A stretch of 64,000 nt of DNA from an uncultured Pelagibacteraceae bacterium (GTDB lineage: Bacteria > Pseudomonadota > Alphaproteobacteria > Pelagibacterales > Pelagibacteraceae), in contig CACMVB010000002.1 of the NCBI GenBank assembly GCA_902617025.1, positions 158,491 to 222,490 of the forward strand. Reading direction: 5' to 3'. The notes under the pieces are model-generated. The model made no database searches. It saw only the letters and a list, made by a program, of their open reading frames with translations, and was not told the DNA's origin. The position numbers and the translations under genes were made by a program. Positions within the stretch are counted from its first letter, which is position 1. The number at the start of each line of letters is the position of its first letter. This document shows, one piece after another, positions 1 to 8,079 of the stretch.

Positions 1-575
1 TTCTTGTGCCTCTAAAGCTTGGAAAATATTTCACAAAAAATGGATATAAAAAAGATACTGTTAAAGAAATGGATTGGTTTGATAAAATTAAAATTAATGA
101 TGAAATCACAGTAACGATGCTTCCAAGTCAACATTGGTCCAAACGATGGATTTGGGGAGATGGAAATACAAATAGATCACTTTGGGGGAGCTTTTTAATT
201 GAATACAAAGATAAAAAAATCTTTTTTGCTTGTGATACTGGACCAGCTCCATTTTACAAAGAATTAGGAAAAAAATTTGGTCCTATCGATTTGGGTTTTG
301 GAAATTTAGGCGCTTATAATTTCTATCCATTAGTTCCAGTTAAGGATAAATCTACAGCTCACGCAAATCCTGAAGAACTTTTATCTTTAATGAAAGACTT
401 AGAGGTAAAAAAAGTTATAGGAATGCATTGGGGAACAGCAATATTAAGTTTAGAGCCGATCTGGGAGCCACCCGTAAGGTTTAAAGAAAACGCTGAAAAG
501 TTCGGCTATGAAAAAGACGAAGCAATTATATTCAAAATTGGTGAGATTAAAAAATTAAAGGACCTTATCAACTAA
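1..575 (+). CDS. MBL-fold metal-dependent hydrolase, NAPE-PLD-like (5' truncated)
   Basis: This is the C-terminal part of a metallo-beta-lactamase-fold hydrolase. The reading frame is open to the window edge, so the GTG at position 6 is probably an internal valine codon. The visible 189 residues contain a FACDTGP stretch with a likely metal-bridging Asp, and a late GMHWGT motif followed by EPIWEPP. That arrangement resembles the C-terminal half of the N-acyl-phosphatidylethanolamine phospholipase D / UlaG-like group (COG2220). The HxHxDH zinc motif would lie upstream, outside the window. The substrate cannot be read from the sequence; a lipid or lactone phosphodiester is only a family-based guess. 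The stop codon overlaps the stop of the convergent downstream gene by 8 bases. Confidence 0.8.
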   Translation, partial: LVPLKLGKYFTKNGYKKDTVKEMDWFDKIKINDEITVTMLPSQHWSKRWIWGDGNTNRSLWGSFLIEYKDKKIFFACDTGPAPFYKELGKKFGPIDLGFGNLGAYNFYPLVPVKDKSTAHANPEELLSLMKDLEVKKVIGMHWGTAILSLEPIWEPPVRFKENAEKFGYEKDEAIIFKIGEIKKLKDLIN

Positions 576-1776
576 CTTTTTTTTTATTTCTTTCTCTATC
601 AAGCAATTTAGTAAGCGAGTCTACCATAAGATCTGAAGCTCTAAATATTTCCGTTGGTTTAAATTCATAAGAGTTATGTTTTTCTGGATTTGATTTATCT
701 TCAATTATAATTCCTTCATCAGGTGAATTATCTTTGATGTATATTAAAATCAACCAATCATCCTCTGCGGTATCATCCCATTTTATAAATATTTCACCAG
801 TCTCAAATCTTCGATCAACAACCCTCATAATACTTAAGTATTTTGGAATATATCTTTTGTTTATTTGAAAGCATAAACTATGGGCAGATCTGTAAAAGCT
901 TTCTAAAGCATACTCAATTTTTTCTCGTTCCTGATTATAAATTCTCTCTTTTTCTAATAAAGTTTCCTTATTATCTGTATCTTCAATTTTAATTCCTAAT
1001 TGAGCAACTCTTTCTCTGATTGCTTCATTAACTTTTTGTTCTCTTAAAAATCTATATTTTACTTTAATTTTCTCTATGCGTTGTTGAACTTCTTCGTAGG
1101 ACTCTCTTTGTTGACTTAGTACATATTTCTCCAAATTTTTTATTTCTAAAGCCTCTCTTTTTCTAAATTGTTCTATCTTTTTTTCTAAAGCAATTTGTTC
1201 TAAAAATTTTCTCTGTTTCTCTGCTTGCTCTTTTCTAAGTTCAGCTTGCTCCAATCTTATAAATTTCTGCAATTCTATCTTTCTCTCACGGCCTAATTTT
1301 TCTTCTTCTCTAAGTTCAAGTGCTTTAGCTTTAATTGCAAGCTCTTCTTGTTGTTTAAAACGTTTTTGCGCTTCTATTTTCTCTCTTTGCATTGCTTGAA
1401 TTTTAATTTTTTTTTGTTTTTCTCTTTCTTCTTGAATAACTTTTTTTATATTTGAAACTCGATTAGAAATACTTTGAAAGAATTTCTGCAGAGATTTATC
1501 TAGATTAAAATTAAATCTGAGCATTGATCTCAATTTATCGCTTAAGCTTAAAATTCCTGATACAACCGCTCTTGTTTTTTGTGTTTTTTTATTTTTAAAT
1601 TTAGACGGAACAGTTCTCTTTTTTCGTGACTTAGTTTTTCCTTTTTTTTTAATATTTCTTTTTATTCTTGATTTTCTTTTGGTAATTTTTTTTCTTCTTT
1701 TAGTACTTTTTTTTGATTTGAATTTTTTTGATTTTATTGACTTAATCTTTTTAAGTTTCTTTTTTTTTCTTTTCAT
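568..1776 (-). CDS. Hypothetical protein: Lys/Arg-rich N-terminus plus long charged helix
   Basis: I do not recognise this 402-residue protein. Residues 1-70 are overwhelmingly Lys and Arg with Ser/Thr, like a histone-H1-type tail. Residues 71-107 are more hydrophobic. Residues 108-300 form an uninterrupted Glu/Lys/Arg/Gln-rich helix, either coiled coil or single alpha helix. Residues 300-402 look like a folded alpha/beta domain, with alternating hydrophobics around WLILIYIKD. There is no signal peptide or membrane segment. The basic tail suggests binding to nucleic acid or another polyanion such as the ribosome, but that is inference. The start at 1776 begins directly with the basic run. Low-complexity A-rich codons raise the possibility of inflated composition, but the ordered C-terminal domain argues that the gene is real. 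Confidence 0.75.
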   Translation of the reverse strand: MKRKKKKLKKIKSIKSKKFKSKKSTKRRKKITKRKSRIKRNIKKKGKTKSRKKRTVPSKFKNKKTQKTRAVVSGILSLSDKLRSMLRFNFNLDKSLQKFFQSISNRVSNIKKVIQEEREKQKKIKIQAMQREKIEAQKRFKQQEELAIKAKALELREEEKLGRERKIELQKFIRLEQAELRKEQAEKQRKFLEQIALEKKIEQFRKREALEIKNLEKYVLSQQRESYEEVQQRIEKIKVKYRFLREQKVNEAIRERVAQLGIKIEDTDNKETLLEKERIYNQEREKIEYALESFYRSAHSLCFQINKRYIPKYLSIMRVVDRRFETGEIFIKWDDTAEDDWLILIYIKDNSPDEGIIIEDKSNPEKHNSYEFKPTEIFRASDLMVDSLTKLLDRERNKKKVS

Positions 1777-1802
1777 ACTGCTATTTAATTTAATAACAGT
1801 TT

Positions 1803-3008
1803 TTATGAATATATATAGTCTCTTGTTCTATGAGCAGAATGAAAGTTCTTGACAATTTGTAATTGAAAAACAACAAGATCGCGGTATCTGAAAGCTGCCG
1901 CACAGCTTGCTAAATAAAATTCCCACATTTTACAAAATTTTTCATCAAACAAATCTTTTATCTCATTCCTTTTTGCTAAAAATCTTTCTAGCCAAGCCTC
2001 AAGTGTTTTATCGTAATGTCTAATTAAAGTTTCTGTGTCAGCAACGATAAGGCCAGTTTTCTCTATTGGTTTTATAAGCTGACTCAGTGAGGGACATACA
2101 CCACCTGGAAAAATATATTTATTTATGAATTGATTTGGAGCAGAAGGTTTGTCCACAACACCAATTAGATGAAATAGGAAATTTCCATTTTCATTTAAAA
2201 GACTGTTAATTTTCTTAAAAAAAGTGTTGTAGAACTTTACTCCTAAGTGTTCCCCAAAACCTACCGACACAATACGATCGTAGTTTCCATTTACTAATCT
2301 ATAATCTATTAATTCGAATTTAACTTGATTTTCCAAACCTAACTTCTTGGCCTTCTCTTTACAGTAATTTATTTGATTAGTGCTTAATGAAATTCCAATT
2401 ACTTCACAGTCATACTGTTTTGCTATCTCAAAACAAAGACCGCCCCACCCACAACCAATATCTAAAACTCTTTGATTTTTTTTAATATCAAGTTTTTTTA
2501 TTATATGTTGGATTTTATTTTCTTGTGCCTCTTCTAAAGTTTTAGTTTCATCTTTCCAGTAACCACAGCTATATTGACGATGGTGCTTATCAAGCATCAC
2601 ATCATAAAGAATTTCACCTTTTCTTCCACCAATATCATAGTGGGCCTCAACATTTTTTTTTGATTTACCTGGAAAATTGAAATTAGTAATAAATCTCAAT
2701 GCTTGATAAACTTTTTTAAAAAAAATACTTGCTGTGCTAACTTCACTTCTTCCTAGATTTTTTAGAACTTCCATTAAAAATTCCTTCAATGAAGCATTTT
2801 CAATGACTATATCTCCTCTCATAAAACCTTCAGGAAATTCAAGTTCAGGATTGAGCAAAATTTTCCAATTTAAATCTTTTTTTAGAAGTTTTAAAGTTAT
2901 AGGGTTGAACTGTCTTGGTGAACCACAAATATATTTTTGATTTTCAGAGTCAATTAGTATTATTCCACCTTTTTTGAAAATTTTTGTAAATAATTTTGCT
3001 AAAATCAT
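1803..3008 (-). CDS. cfa: Cyclopropane-fatty-acyl-phospholipid synthase family methyltransferase
   Basis: This SAM-dependent enzyme of the CFA synthase / mycolic acid cyclopropane synthase family would transfer a methylene or methyl group to unsaturated acyl chains of membrane phospholipids. The 401-residue length fits the family. An N-terminal lipid-binding region is followed by AHYDIGG near residue 122, typical of the start of the catalytic domain. The SAM-binding glycine loop VLDIGCGWGG lies at residues 181-190. The C-terminal third carries the expected aromatic-rich segments (RHYDKTLEAWLERF). It lies 3 bases downstream of a DHDPS-like gene on the same strand and is probably cotranscribed with it. 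Some family members methylate other lipids, so cyclopropanation itself is not proven. Confidence 0.88.
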   Translation of the reverse strand: MILAKLFTKIFKKGGIILIDSENQKYICGSPRQFNPITLKLLKKDLNWKILLNPELEFPEGFMRGDIVIENASLKEFLMEVLKNLGRSEVSTASIFFKKVYQALRFITNFNFPGKSKKNVEAHYDIGGRKGEILYDVMLDKHHRQYSCGYWKDETKTLEEAQENKIQHIIKKLDIKKNQRVLDIGCGWGGLCFEIAKQYDCEVIGISLSTNQINYCKEKAKKLGLENQVKFELIDYRLVNGNYDRIVSVGFGEHLGVKFYNTFFKKINSLLNENGNFLFHLIGVVDKPSAPNQFINKYIFPGGVCPSLSQLIKPIEKTGLIVADTETLIRHYDKTLEAWLERFLAKRNEIKDLFDEKFCKMWEFYLASCAAAFRYRDLVVFQLQIVKNFHSAHRTRDYIYS

Positions 3009-3011
3009 AAA

Positions 3012-3896
3012 TTATGCTGCTAGGGTTTTTTCACTAATAAATTTTAGTTTGTTTAATTTTTCAATAAGTTTTTTCAGTTTTTGCTCACTTAACAAAGTAA
3101 GTGGAGGTAATATATTCTTATAATTTTCATCTTTTATCGAATGAAAACTGTGCAAAGCTGATATTAAATTATAGCCATCGAAGGTTTCACGAACACTTAT
3201 TAATTGATCATTTTTTGTTTGCGGTATCTTATTTTCAAAATCATCAAATACTTTTCTGGCTAAGAAGTGCGTTGAGTTAGTAACTGCACTTATAACACCG
3301 CTAGATCCTTTTTCTAATCCTTTAAGTAGTTTAGCCTCGCTACCAGGAAATATTAAAAAATTCTTAATTTTCAAATTTTCATACAAATTATAAGATGAAT
3401 CTTTAACTCCAATTATATTTTTAGGGAATGACTTAACTAATTTTGTAATTGCATCAATTGAAAAAATATAACCAGATAATTTTTGAAAATTATAAATTAC
3501 AATTTTAATTTTTGGGCATGCTAAAATTATTTTTTTGTAAAACTCAAACACTCCCTCATCAGAATTTCCAACATAGTATGCGCTTGGCATTAACAAAATC
3601 GTATTAAAATTAAACTCGCTGGCATATTTTATTAACTCAATATTTTCATTAAGACTGTTGCAGCCTGTGCCTAAATAAAAGTGTTTTCTTTGTTTGTGTG
3701 TAGAAATTTTTGAAATGAGCTCCATTTTTTCATTTTTAGAAATCAGTTGTGACATTCCAGTGCTTCCAAAAAAGAAGCAACCATGTAATCCATTTTTGAT
3801 TAAGTTCTCAGCATGAGAAATAGTAGCCTCAACATTTAACGTTAAGTCTTTATTTAAAACACTTAAACTTGCTGCGTATACGCCTCGTTTCAACAT
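3012..3896 (-). CDS. Dihydrodipicolinate synthase / N-acetylneuraminate lyase family protein
   Basis: This is a class I aldolase TIM-barrel protein of 294 residues, the usual family length. The Schiff-base lysine is visible as K165 in IIGVKDSS, and the catalytic tyrosine as Y135 in IVIYNFQ. The N-terminal pyruvate-binding loop reads GSTGM (44-48) where true DapA has GTTGE, so this is probably not the lysine-pathway enzyme but a paralogue acting on another 2-oxo acid. It precedes the CFA-synthase-like gene with a 3-base gap, so the two are likely one transcript, although no metabolic link is evident. It diverges from the glycosyltransferase at 3944. The exact substrate is unknown. Confidence 0.83.
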   Translation of the reverse strand: MLKRGVYAASLSVLNKDLTLNVEATISHAENLIKNGLHGCFFFGSTGMSQLISKNEKMELISKISTHKQRKHFYLGTGCNSLNENIELIKYASEFNFNTILLMPSAYYVGNSDEGVFEFYKKIILACPKIKIVIYNFQKLSGYIFSIDAITKLVKSFPKNIIGVKDSSYNLYENLKIKNFLIFPGSEAKLLKGLEKGSSGVISAVTNSTHFLARKVFDDFENKIPQTKNDQLISVRETFDGYNLISALHSFHSIKDENYKNILPPLTLLSEQKLKKLIEKLNKLKFISEKTLAA

Positions 3897-3943
3897 CTTA
3901 TTGTCCCAATTTATTGAAATAAATTATAATATAAGTTTCAAAA

Positions 3944-4906
3944 ATGAAAGTTCTGATTCTAATAAATAAAGTTGGGCTAGGAGACTGTATAATTCACCTG
4001 AATTATATACATGAAATCTCGAAAAAATATGAAAAACCAGTTTCTATATTAGCTAAAGAAAATACTAGGGCAAAAGATCTTTTTCAAGACGATCCTCATA
4101 TCAAAGAAATCATAACATTAGATCGCTTAGAAGATGAAACTGGTAGCCACGATGGTTTAAATGGATTTATAAAGTTGATAAAAGATATTAAAGAAAAAAA
4201 ATTTGATAAAGTATTCATATTTAATAGTTCAGTAAGATATTTTTTAGTTTGTAAATTTGCAGGAATAAAAAAAATTGCTCAATATCCTCTATTTAAAAAA
4301 AAGGGGCAGCATGTTGTTAATACAGCAAAAATTTTCACTGAGAGTGAAATTGATAAAATTGTATCAACTCAACCAAAACTCTTTGTAAATCAAGATAAGA
4401 TATTAAAAGCTCAAAAAAAAATGTCATTAAATTATAAATGTATTGTATTAGGTATTAGTGCATCCGGACCAACTAAACGCTGGGAAATAAAAAATTTTAT
4501 TAAATTAAGTGAAAAAATAAATCAAAAATTTCCATCGAAATTTTATTTAGCAGCTGGAAAAAATGACCAGTCTTTGATAAATGAAATATCGAATTCAAAT
4601 ATAGGATCTAATTGTATATCTTTAAATAACTTAAAGATAAATGAAATGCTTCCAATTATAGCAAATTGTAACTTATACTGCGGAAATGATACAGGTTTTA
4701 TGCATATCAGTGCGGCTCTTAATGTAAAAACTGTAGCTTTGTTTATGGATAGTCCAGTCCTGGCTTATGGAAAGTATTCAAAAAATATTAATGTAATAAT
4801 ACCAGAAGGTGAGACTGAAGAGACAACAACCCATGATACTTTGGGTGCAGACAAGATCTCTTTTGATAAAGTTTATAACAAATGTATTGAGCTTTTAACT
4901 AACTAA
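3944..4906 (+). CDS. Glycosyltransferase family 9 (heptosyltransferase-like)
   Basis: The 320-residue protein has the GT-B architecture of the ADP-heptose:LPS heptosyltransferase family. The N-terminal Rossmann half begins KVLILINKVGLGD. A nucleotide-sugar-binding half contains SASGPTKRW around residue 172 and the hallmark GNDTGFMHISAAL starting at residue 247. It probably adds a sugar to lipopolysaccharide core or another surface glycan at the cytoplasmic face of the inner membrane. No other LPS genes are adjacent, so the acceptor is unknown. A TATAAT at 3925-3930 lies 13 bases before the ATG, giving at most a very short leader. The stop overlaps the stop of the convergent J-domain gene by 8 bases. 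Confidence 0.85.
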   Translation: MKVLILINKVGLGDCIIHLNYIHEISKKYEKPVSILAKENTRAKDLFQDDPHIKEIITLDRLEDETGSHDGLNGFIKLIKDIKEKKFDKVFIFNSSVRYFLVCKFAGIKKIAQYPLFKKKGQHVVNTAKIFTESEIDKIVSTQPKLFVNQDKILKAQKKMSLNYKCIVLGISASGPTKRWEIKNFIKLSEKINQKFPSKFYLAAGKNDQSLINEISNSNIGSNCISLNNLKINEMLPIIANCNLYCGNDTGFMHISAALNVKTVALFMDSPVLAYGKYSKNINVIIPEGETEETTTHDTLGADKISFDKVYNKCIELLTN

Positions 4907-5411
4907 AATCAGTTTTTAATATTTTTTCTTTTGCTTCATTTACTAATTGACTCAATCTAGAACTGTCTACATTACGGTTCATATCAGGATGAATTTTTTT
5001 TTGTAATTGATTAGCTGCTTTTAAAACTTCTTCTTTGCTCGCACCCTTTTTTAATCCTAGCAATTTATAAGCTTCTTCTGATGTAAGGCTTGAAGATCCT
5101 GGAGTTTGGCCAAACTGACCTTGAGAAAATCTTCCTGCGTTATTTTTCATGAATTGGATTAGTCTCCATAATTGATACATTTGCAGAGCAGTAAACCCTT
5201 TAATCTTGAGCCCAGAGAGCAAGATCAACCACATTGGAAGACTGAAGATGAATTTACCGCCAATTGTAAATAGTACAGCTAGAATCAACGATATATAAAT
5301 TGCAATTTTTTTTATAGTTGTAGCTATCTTTTTTGAACTAGCCCTAGCGAACCAATTTAGAAAAAGGTAGATTACGACGAAAATGATAATTCCCAACAAA
5401 AACAAATTCAT
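4899..5411 (-). CDS. Membrane-anchored DnaJ-domain protein
   Basis: This 170-residue protein has an N-terminal membrane helix (about 2-19), a further hydrophobic stretch (about 38-66) and a C-terminal J domain starting near residue 111. The HPD tripeptide that stimulates Hsp70 ATPase is at 141-143 (KKIHPDMNRN). The topology resembles the TIM14/DjlC-like alphaproteobacterial group, with a membrane anchor and a compact J domain lacking the Gly/Phe and zinc-finger regions of DnaJ. It probably recruits DnaK to a membrane site; the client is not evident. It diverges from the oligopeptidase gene with only 13 bases between the start codons. Confidence 0.86.
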   Translation of the reverse strand: MNLFLLGIIIFVVIYLFLNWFARASSKKIATTIKKIAIYISLILAVLFTIGGKFIFSLPMWLILLSGLKIKGFTALQMYQLWRLIQFMKNNAGRFSQGQFGQTPGSSSLTSEEAYKLLGLKKGASKEEVLKAANQLQKKIHPDMNRNVDSSRLSQLVNEAKEKILKTDFS

Positions 5412-5424
5412 ATAATTTCTTAGT

Positions 5425-7509
5425 ATGAATATACCAAAACTTAAAAAAATAAAGACTACGAAAAATTATCACGGAATTCCACTAGAAGATGATTATTCAT
5501 GGGTTGATCAGCCAAATATCCTTGAAGTTTTAAAGGATCCAAAAAAGTTAAATTCTCAAGTCAAGGATTACATAGAAGCTAACAACAAAATAACTGAAGG
5601 CTACTTCTCAGACGTTAAAGAATTACAGAAAAATTTATTTAACGAAATCAAAGGAAAAATTAAATTAGATGACACTGGATTGAAATATAAAGATAAAAGA
5701 TATTATTATTGGTCAAAAACAGAAGCTAAGGGTAATTACGGTAAAAGAATGAGGCAACTGATTGATGGCTCTAAATCTGAAGAAGTTTATTTTGATGGTG
5801 ATTTGGAAAAGAAGAAGTCTGGTTCAGAGTATTTTGGAGTCGGCACTGTAAGCACTTCTTATTGTGATAATTTTATTGCTTATTCTCTAGATTTAAAAGG
5901 ATCAGAATATTATACAATTTATTTAAGAGATCTTAGAACAGGAAAAAATGAAAAAGATGTAATTGAAAATACAAGCGGAAGCGTCACTTGGGCTTTAGAT
6001 AATAAAAGCTTTTTCTACTCGAAATTAGATCAATATCATAGACCAAGACAAATTTTCAAACATGTCATTGGAACATCGACCGATCAAGATCAACTTATAT
6101 TTGAGGAAAAGGATGAAACTTTTACTTGTGGTATTGGTATTACCTCTGATGAAAAATATTTCATTATTGGGACTTCTGATCACATAACAACTGAAGAATA
6201 TTTTTTTTCTACTTATGCTAAAGAAATTAAACCCACTCTTTTTCAAAAAAGAAAAAATGATATTCGTTATTCAATAGACTCTTGGCAAGGTTATTTTTAT
6301 GTTCACACTAATGAGGAGGCTAGAGATTATAAGGTACTCAGATGTAAGACTAGTCAGATAGATAAATTAGAAGTTTTTATCCCAGCAAAAAAAGAGACTG
6401 TTATCGGTGGGTTTGAATTTTTAGATGATTATATTATTAGATCAGAAAAGTCTGATGCTATACCAAAACTGTTTGTAAGAAATATTCAAACTAACAAAGA
6501 AGAAGAAATTAAAATTTCAGATGAACCAATAGGCGTTCCTAGTGTTTCTTTAATGCAAAGAGATACAAATACTACAATGATAAGAGTTGGATGGGAAAGT
6601 ATGGCAACTCCAGGACAAGTATATGAGTATGACATCGTCTCAAAGCAAAAAAAATTAGTAAAACAAACAGAAGTTCCATCTGGGCATGACTCCGGTAATT
6701 ATGTTGTTGAAAGAATAAAGGCTGAGTCTCATGACGGTCAAATGATACCTATTAGTTTGGTTAGATTGAAAACAGCAAAACAAGATGGAAAATCAAAAAT
6801 TCTTTTATATGCCTACGGGGCATACAAACATAGTATATCTCCGTCTTTTAGTACCTCAAGATTTTGTTTAATTGATAGAGGAATTACTTTTGCGATAGCT
6901 CATGTTAGAGGTGGAGGAGATTTAGGAGATAGACATCATGAAAAAGGTAAAAAAAAATTTAAGAAAAATACTTTTTTAGATTATATAGCTTGCGCCGAAC
7001 ATCTTATAGAACAAAGATATACATACAAAGGTGGAATTTGTTTTTATGGCGGATCTGCTGGAGGTCTTACAGGTGGAGCTGTGGCTAATATGGCTCCCGA
7101 TTTATTTTTTGGAATGCTTTTGTTAGTTCCATTTGTAGACACAATGACAACTATGTTAAATGAGAAATTACCCTTAACACCAGGCGAATGGGAGATGTGG
7201 GGAAACCCGATAAAAAGTAAAGAGTACTTTGAATACATCTTATCCTATGCACCTTATAACAATATTAATAAAAAAGATTACCCGCCGATGCTTATTACAA
7301 CATCTTTGTTTGACAACAGAGTTCTTTACTCTGAGCCAGTTAAATATATTGCAAAACTTAGAGAGACAAAAACTGATAACAATCCTCAATTATTAAAATG
7401 CAAAATGGAAGCAGCAGGTCATGGAGGAATGTCTGGACGCGACAATGCGATCACAGAACTAGCAGAAGAGTATTCTTTTATTTTAAAATCTGCAAAAATT
7501 TTAAAATAG
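5425..7509 (+). CDS. ptrB: Oligopeptidase B / prolyl oligopeptidase family serine peptidase (S9A)
   Basis: The 694-residue enzyme has the two-part layout of the prolyl oligopeptidase family: an N-terminal beta-propeller (about 70-420) and a C-terminal alpha/beta hydrolase. The nucleophile is S544 in YGGSAGG, with D630 in SLFDNRV and H666 in AAGHGG completing the triad. The start, with HGIPLEDDYSWVDQ, is characteristic of oligopeptidase B, which cleaves short peptides after Arg or Lys in the cytoplasm. No signal peptide is visible. In an oligotroph it would serve peptide scavenging or turnover. The gene ends 4 bases before a sigma-32-type promoter for the next gene. Confidence 0.92.
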   Translation: MNIPKLKKIKTTKNYHGIPLEDDYSWVDQPNILEVLKDPKKLNSQVKDYIEANNKITEGYFSDVKELQKNLFNEIKGKIKLDDTGLKYKDKRYYYWSKTEAKGNYGKRMRQLIDGSKSEEVYFDGDLEKKKSGSEYFGVGTVSTSYCDNFIAYSLDLKGSEYYTIYLRDLRTGKNEKDVIENTSGSVTWALDNKSFFYSKLDQYHRPRQIFKHVIGTSTDQDQLIFEEKDETFTCGIGITSDEKYFIIGTSDHITTEEYFFSTYAKEIKPTLFQKRKNDIRYSIDSWQGYFYVHTNEEARDYKVLRCKTSQIDKLEVFIPAKKETVIGGFEFLDDYIIRSEKSDAIPKLFVRNIQTNKEEEIKISDEPIGVPSVSLMQRDTNTTMIRVGWESMATPGQVYEYDIVSKQKKLVKQTEVPSGHDSGNYVVERIKAESHDGQMIPISLVRLKTAKQDGKSKILLYAYGAYKHSISPSFSTSRFCLIDRGITFAIAHVRGGGDLGDRHHEKGKKKFKKNTFLDYIACAEHLIEQRYTYKGGICFYGGSAGGLTGGAVANMAPDLFFGMLLLVPFVDTMTTMLNEKLPLTPGEWEMWGNPIKSKEYFEYILSYAPYNNINKKDYPPMLITTSLFDNRVLYSEPVKYIAKLRETKTDNNPQLLKCKMEAAGHGGMSGRDNAITELAEEYSFILKSAKILK

Positions 7510-7513
7510 CAAT

Positions 7514-7539
7514 CTTGAAAAAATAAAAGTAATCCCCAT
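7514..7539 (+). promoter_or_regulatory. Predicted heat-shock (sigma-32/RpoH) promoter of hsp20
   Basis: CTTGAA at 7514-7519 and CCCCAT at 7534-7539 are separated by 14 bases. This matches the classic RpoH consensus (CTTGAA, 13-15 bases, CCCCAT) at every position of both hexamers. It lies in the short gap between the oligopeptidase stop and the hsp20 gene. The predicted transcript start is near 7546, giving a leader of about 53 nt that folds as described in the next entry. Confidence 0.85.
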
Positions 7540-7545
7540 ATCTTA

Positions 7546-7601
7546 TTTGTCGGTTGCCAAGTGGGGCTGACATCAACCTTGCTAACAAAGGAGGACATAT
7601 G
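7546..7601 (+). promoter_or_regulatory. Candidate ROSE-like RNA thermometer in the hsp20 leader
   Basis: The leader can form two hairpins. Hairpin I pairs 7548-7553 with 7567-7572 and 7557-7558 with 7565-7566. Hairpin II pairs CUUGCU (7578-7583) with the ribosome binding site AGGAGG (7589-7594) across an AACAA loop. The pairs are C-G, U-G, U-A, a G opposite G, C-G and U-A. A UUGCU box facing the Shine-Dalgarno through a G-G mismatch is the defining trait of ROSE elements, which melt on warming and control small heat-shock genes in rhizobia. The structure was read by eye and not energy-minimised. Confidence 0.7.
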
Positions 7602-8042
7602 ACAAGTAAGGATCTATCGATCTTTAATTCACTTAGACCTTTTAGCATTGGATTCGACGACATGTTTGATCAATTCGAATCTATGTTAGGGAATGGTAGT
7701 CTTGGTGTACAAACCAATTATCCACCATACAACATCCGAAAGGCAGGCAAAGATAAGTATGCTATTGAAGTAGCGGTTGCTGGCTTTAACAAAGATGATG
7801 TTGAAGTTGAATATGAAGATAATCTTTTAACTGTAAAAACAAAAGACGTTAAAAGAACTGAAGAAAAAGAAGGAGATGAAGTTATTCATAGAGGAATATC
7901 ACAAAGATCTTTTGCTAGATCATTTACAATTGCAGATGATGTAAAAGTGAATGGTGCTGAGCTTAAAGATGGTTTACTAACTATTTCTTGTGAAAAAATT
8001 ATCCCTGAAATTAAGAAAAAAAGACTTATTGAAATTAAATAA
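7599..8042 (+). CDS. Small heat-shock protein, Hsp20/IbpA family
   Basis: This ATP-independent holdase chaperone has 147 residues from the ATG at 7599. That start is chosen over an in-frame start at 7554 because AAGGAGG sits 4 bases upstream and the N-terminus MTSKDLSIFNSLRPF fits IbpA-type proteins. The alpha-crystallin domain spans roughly residues 35-130. It begins with the NYPPYNIRK/YAIEVAVAGF strand typical of IbpA-like proteins and ends with GLLTISCEK. The short C-terminal tail has an IPEIKKK variant of the IXI region. The gene is monocistronic, bounded by an RpoH-type promoter, a thermometer leader and a strong downstream hairpin. Confidence 0.93.
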   Translation: MTSKDLSIFNSLRPFSIGFDDMFDQFESMLGNGSLGVQTNYPPYNIRKAGKDKYAIEVAVAGFNKDDVEVEYEDNLLTVKTKDVKRTEEKEGDEVIHRGISQRSFARSFTIADDVKVNGAELKDGLLTISCEKIIPEIKKKRLIEIK

Positions 8043-8049
8043 GTTTACC

Positions 8050-8079
8050 TTACTTGCGGAGTATTTACTCCGCAGGTAA
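8050..8079. terminator. Strong bidirectional hairpin terminator
   Basis: A 14-bp stem (8050-8063 with 8066-8079, one G-U pair) with a TT loop and a GC-rich middle (GCGGAGTA / TACTCCGC) separates convergent hsp20 and the small lipoprotein gene. No long T-run follows on the plus strand, so it may act as an mRNA 3'-end stabiliser as well as a terminator. Confidence 0.75.

Noticed and set aside
7554..7598. In-frame 15-codon extension of hsp20
   Set aside because: It overlaps the thermometer hairpins and lacks a ribosome binding site, whereas the ATG at 7599 has a near-perfect one.
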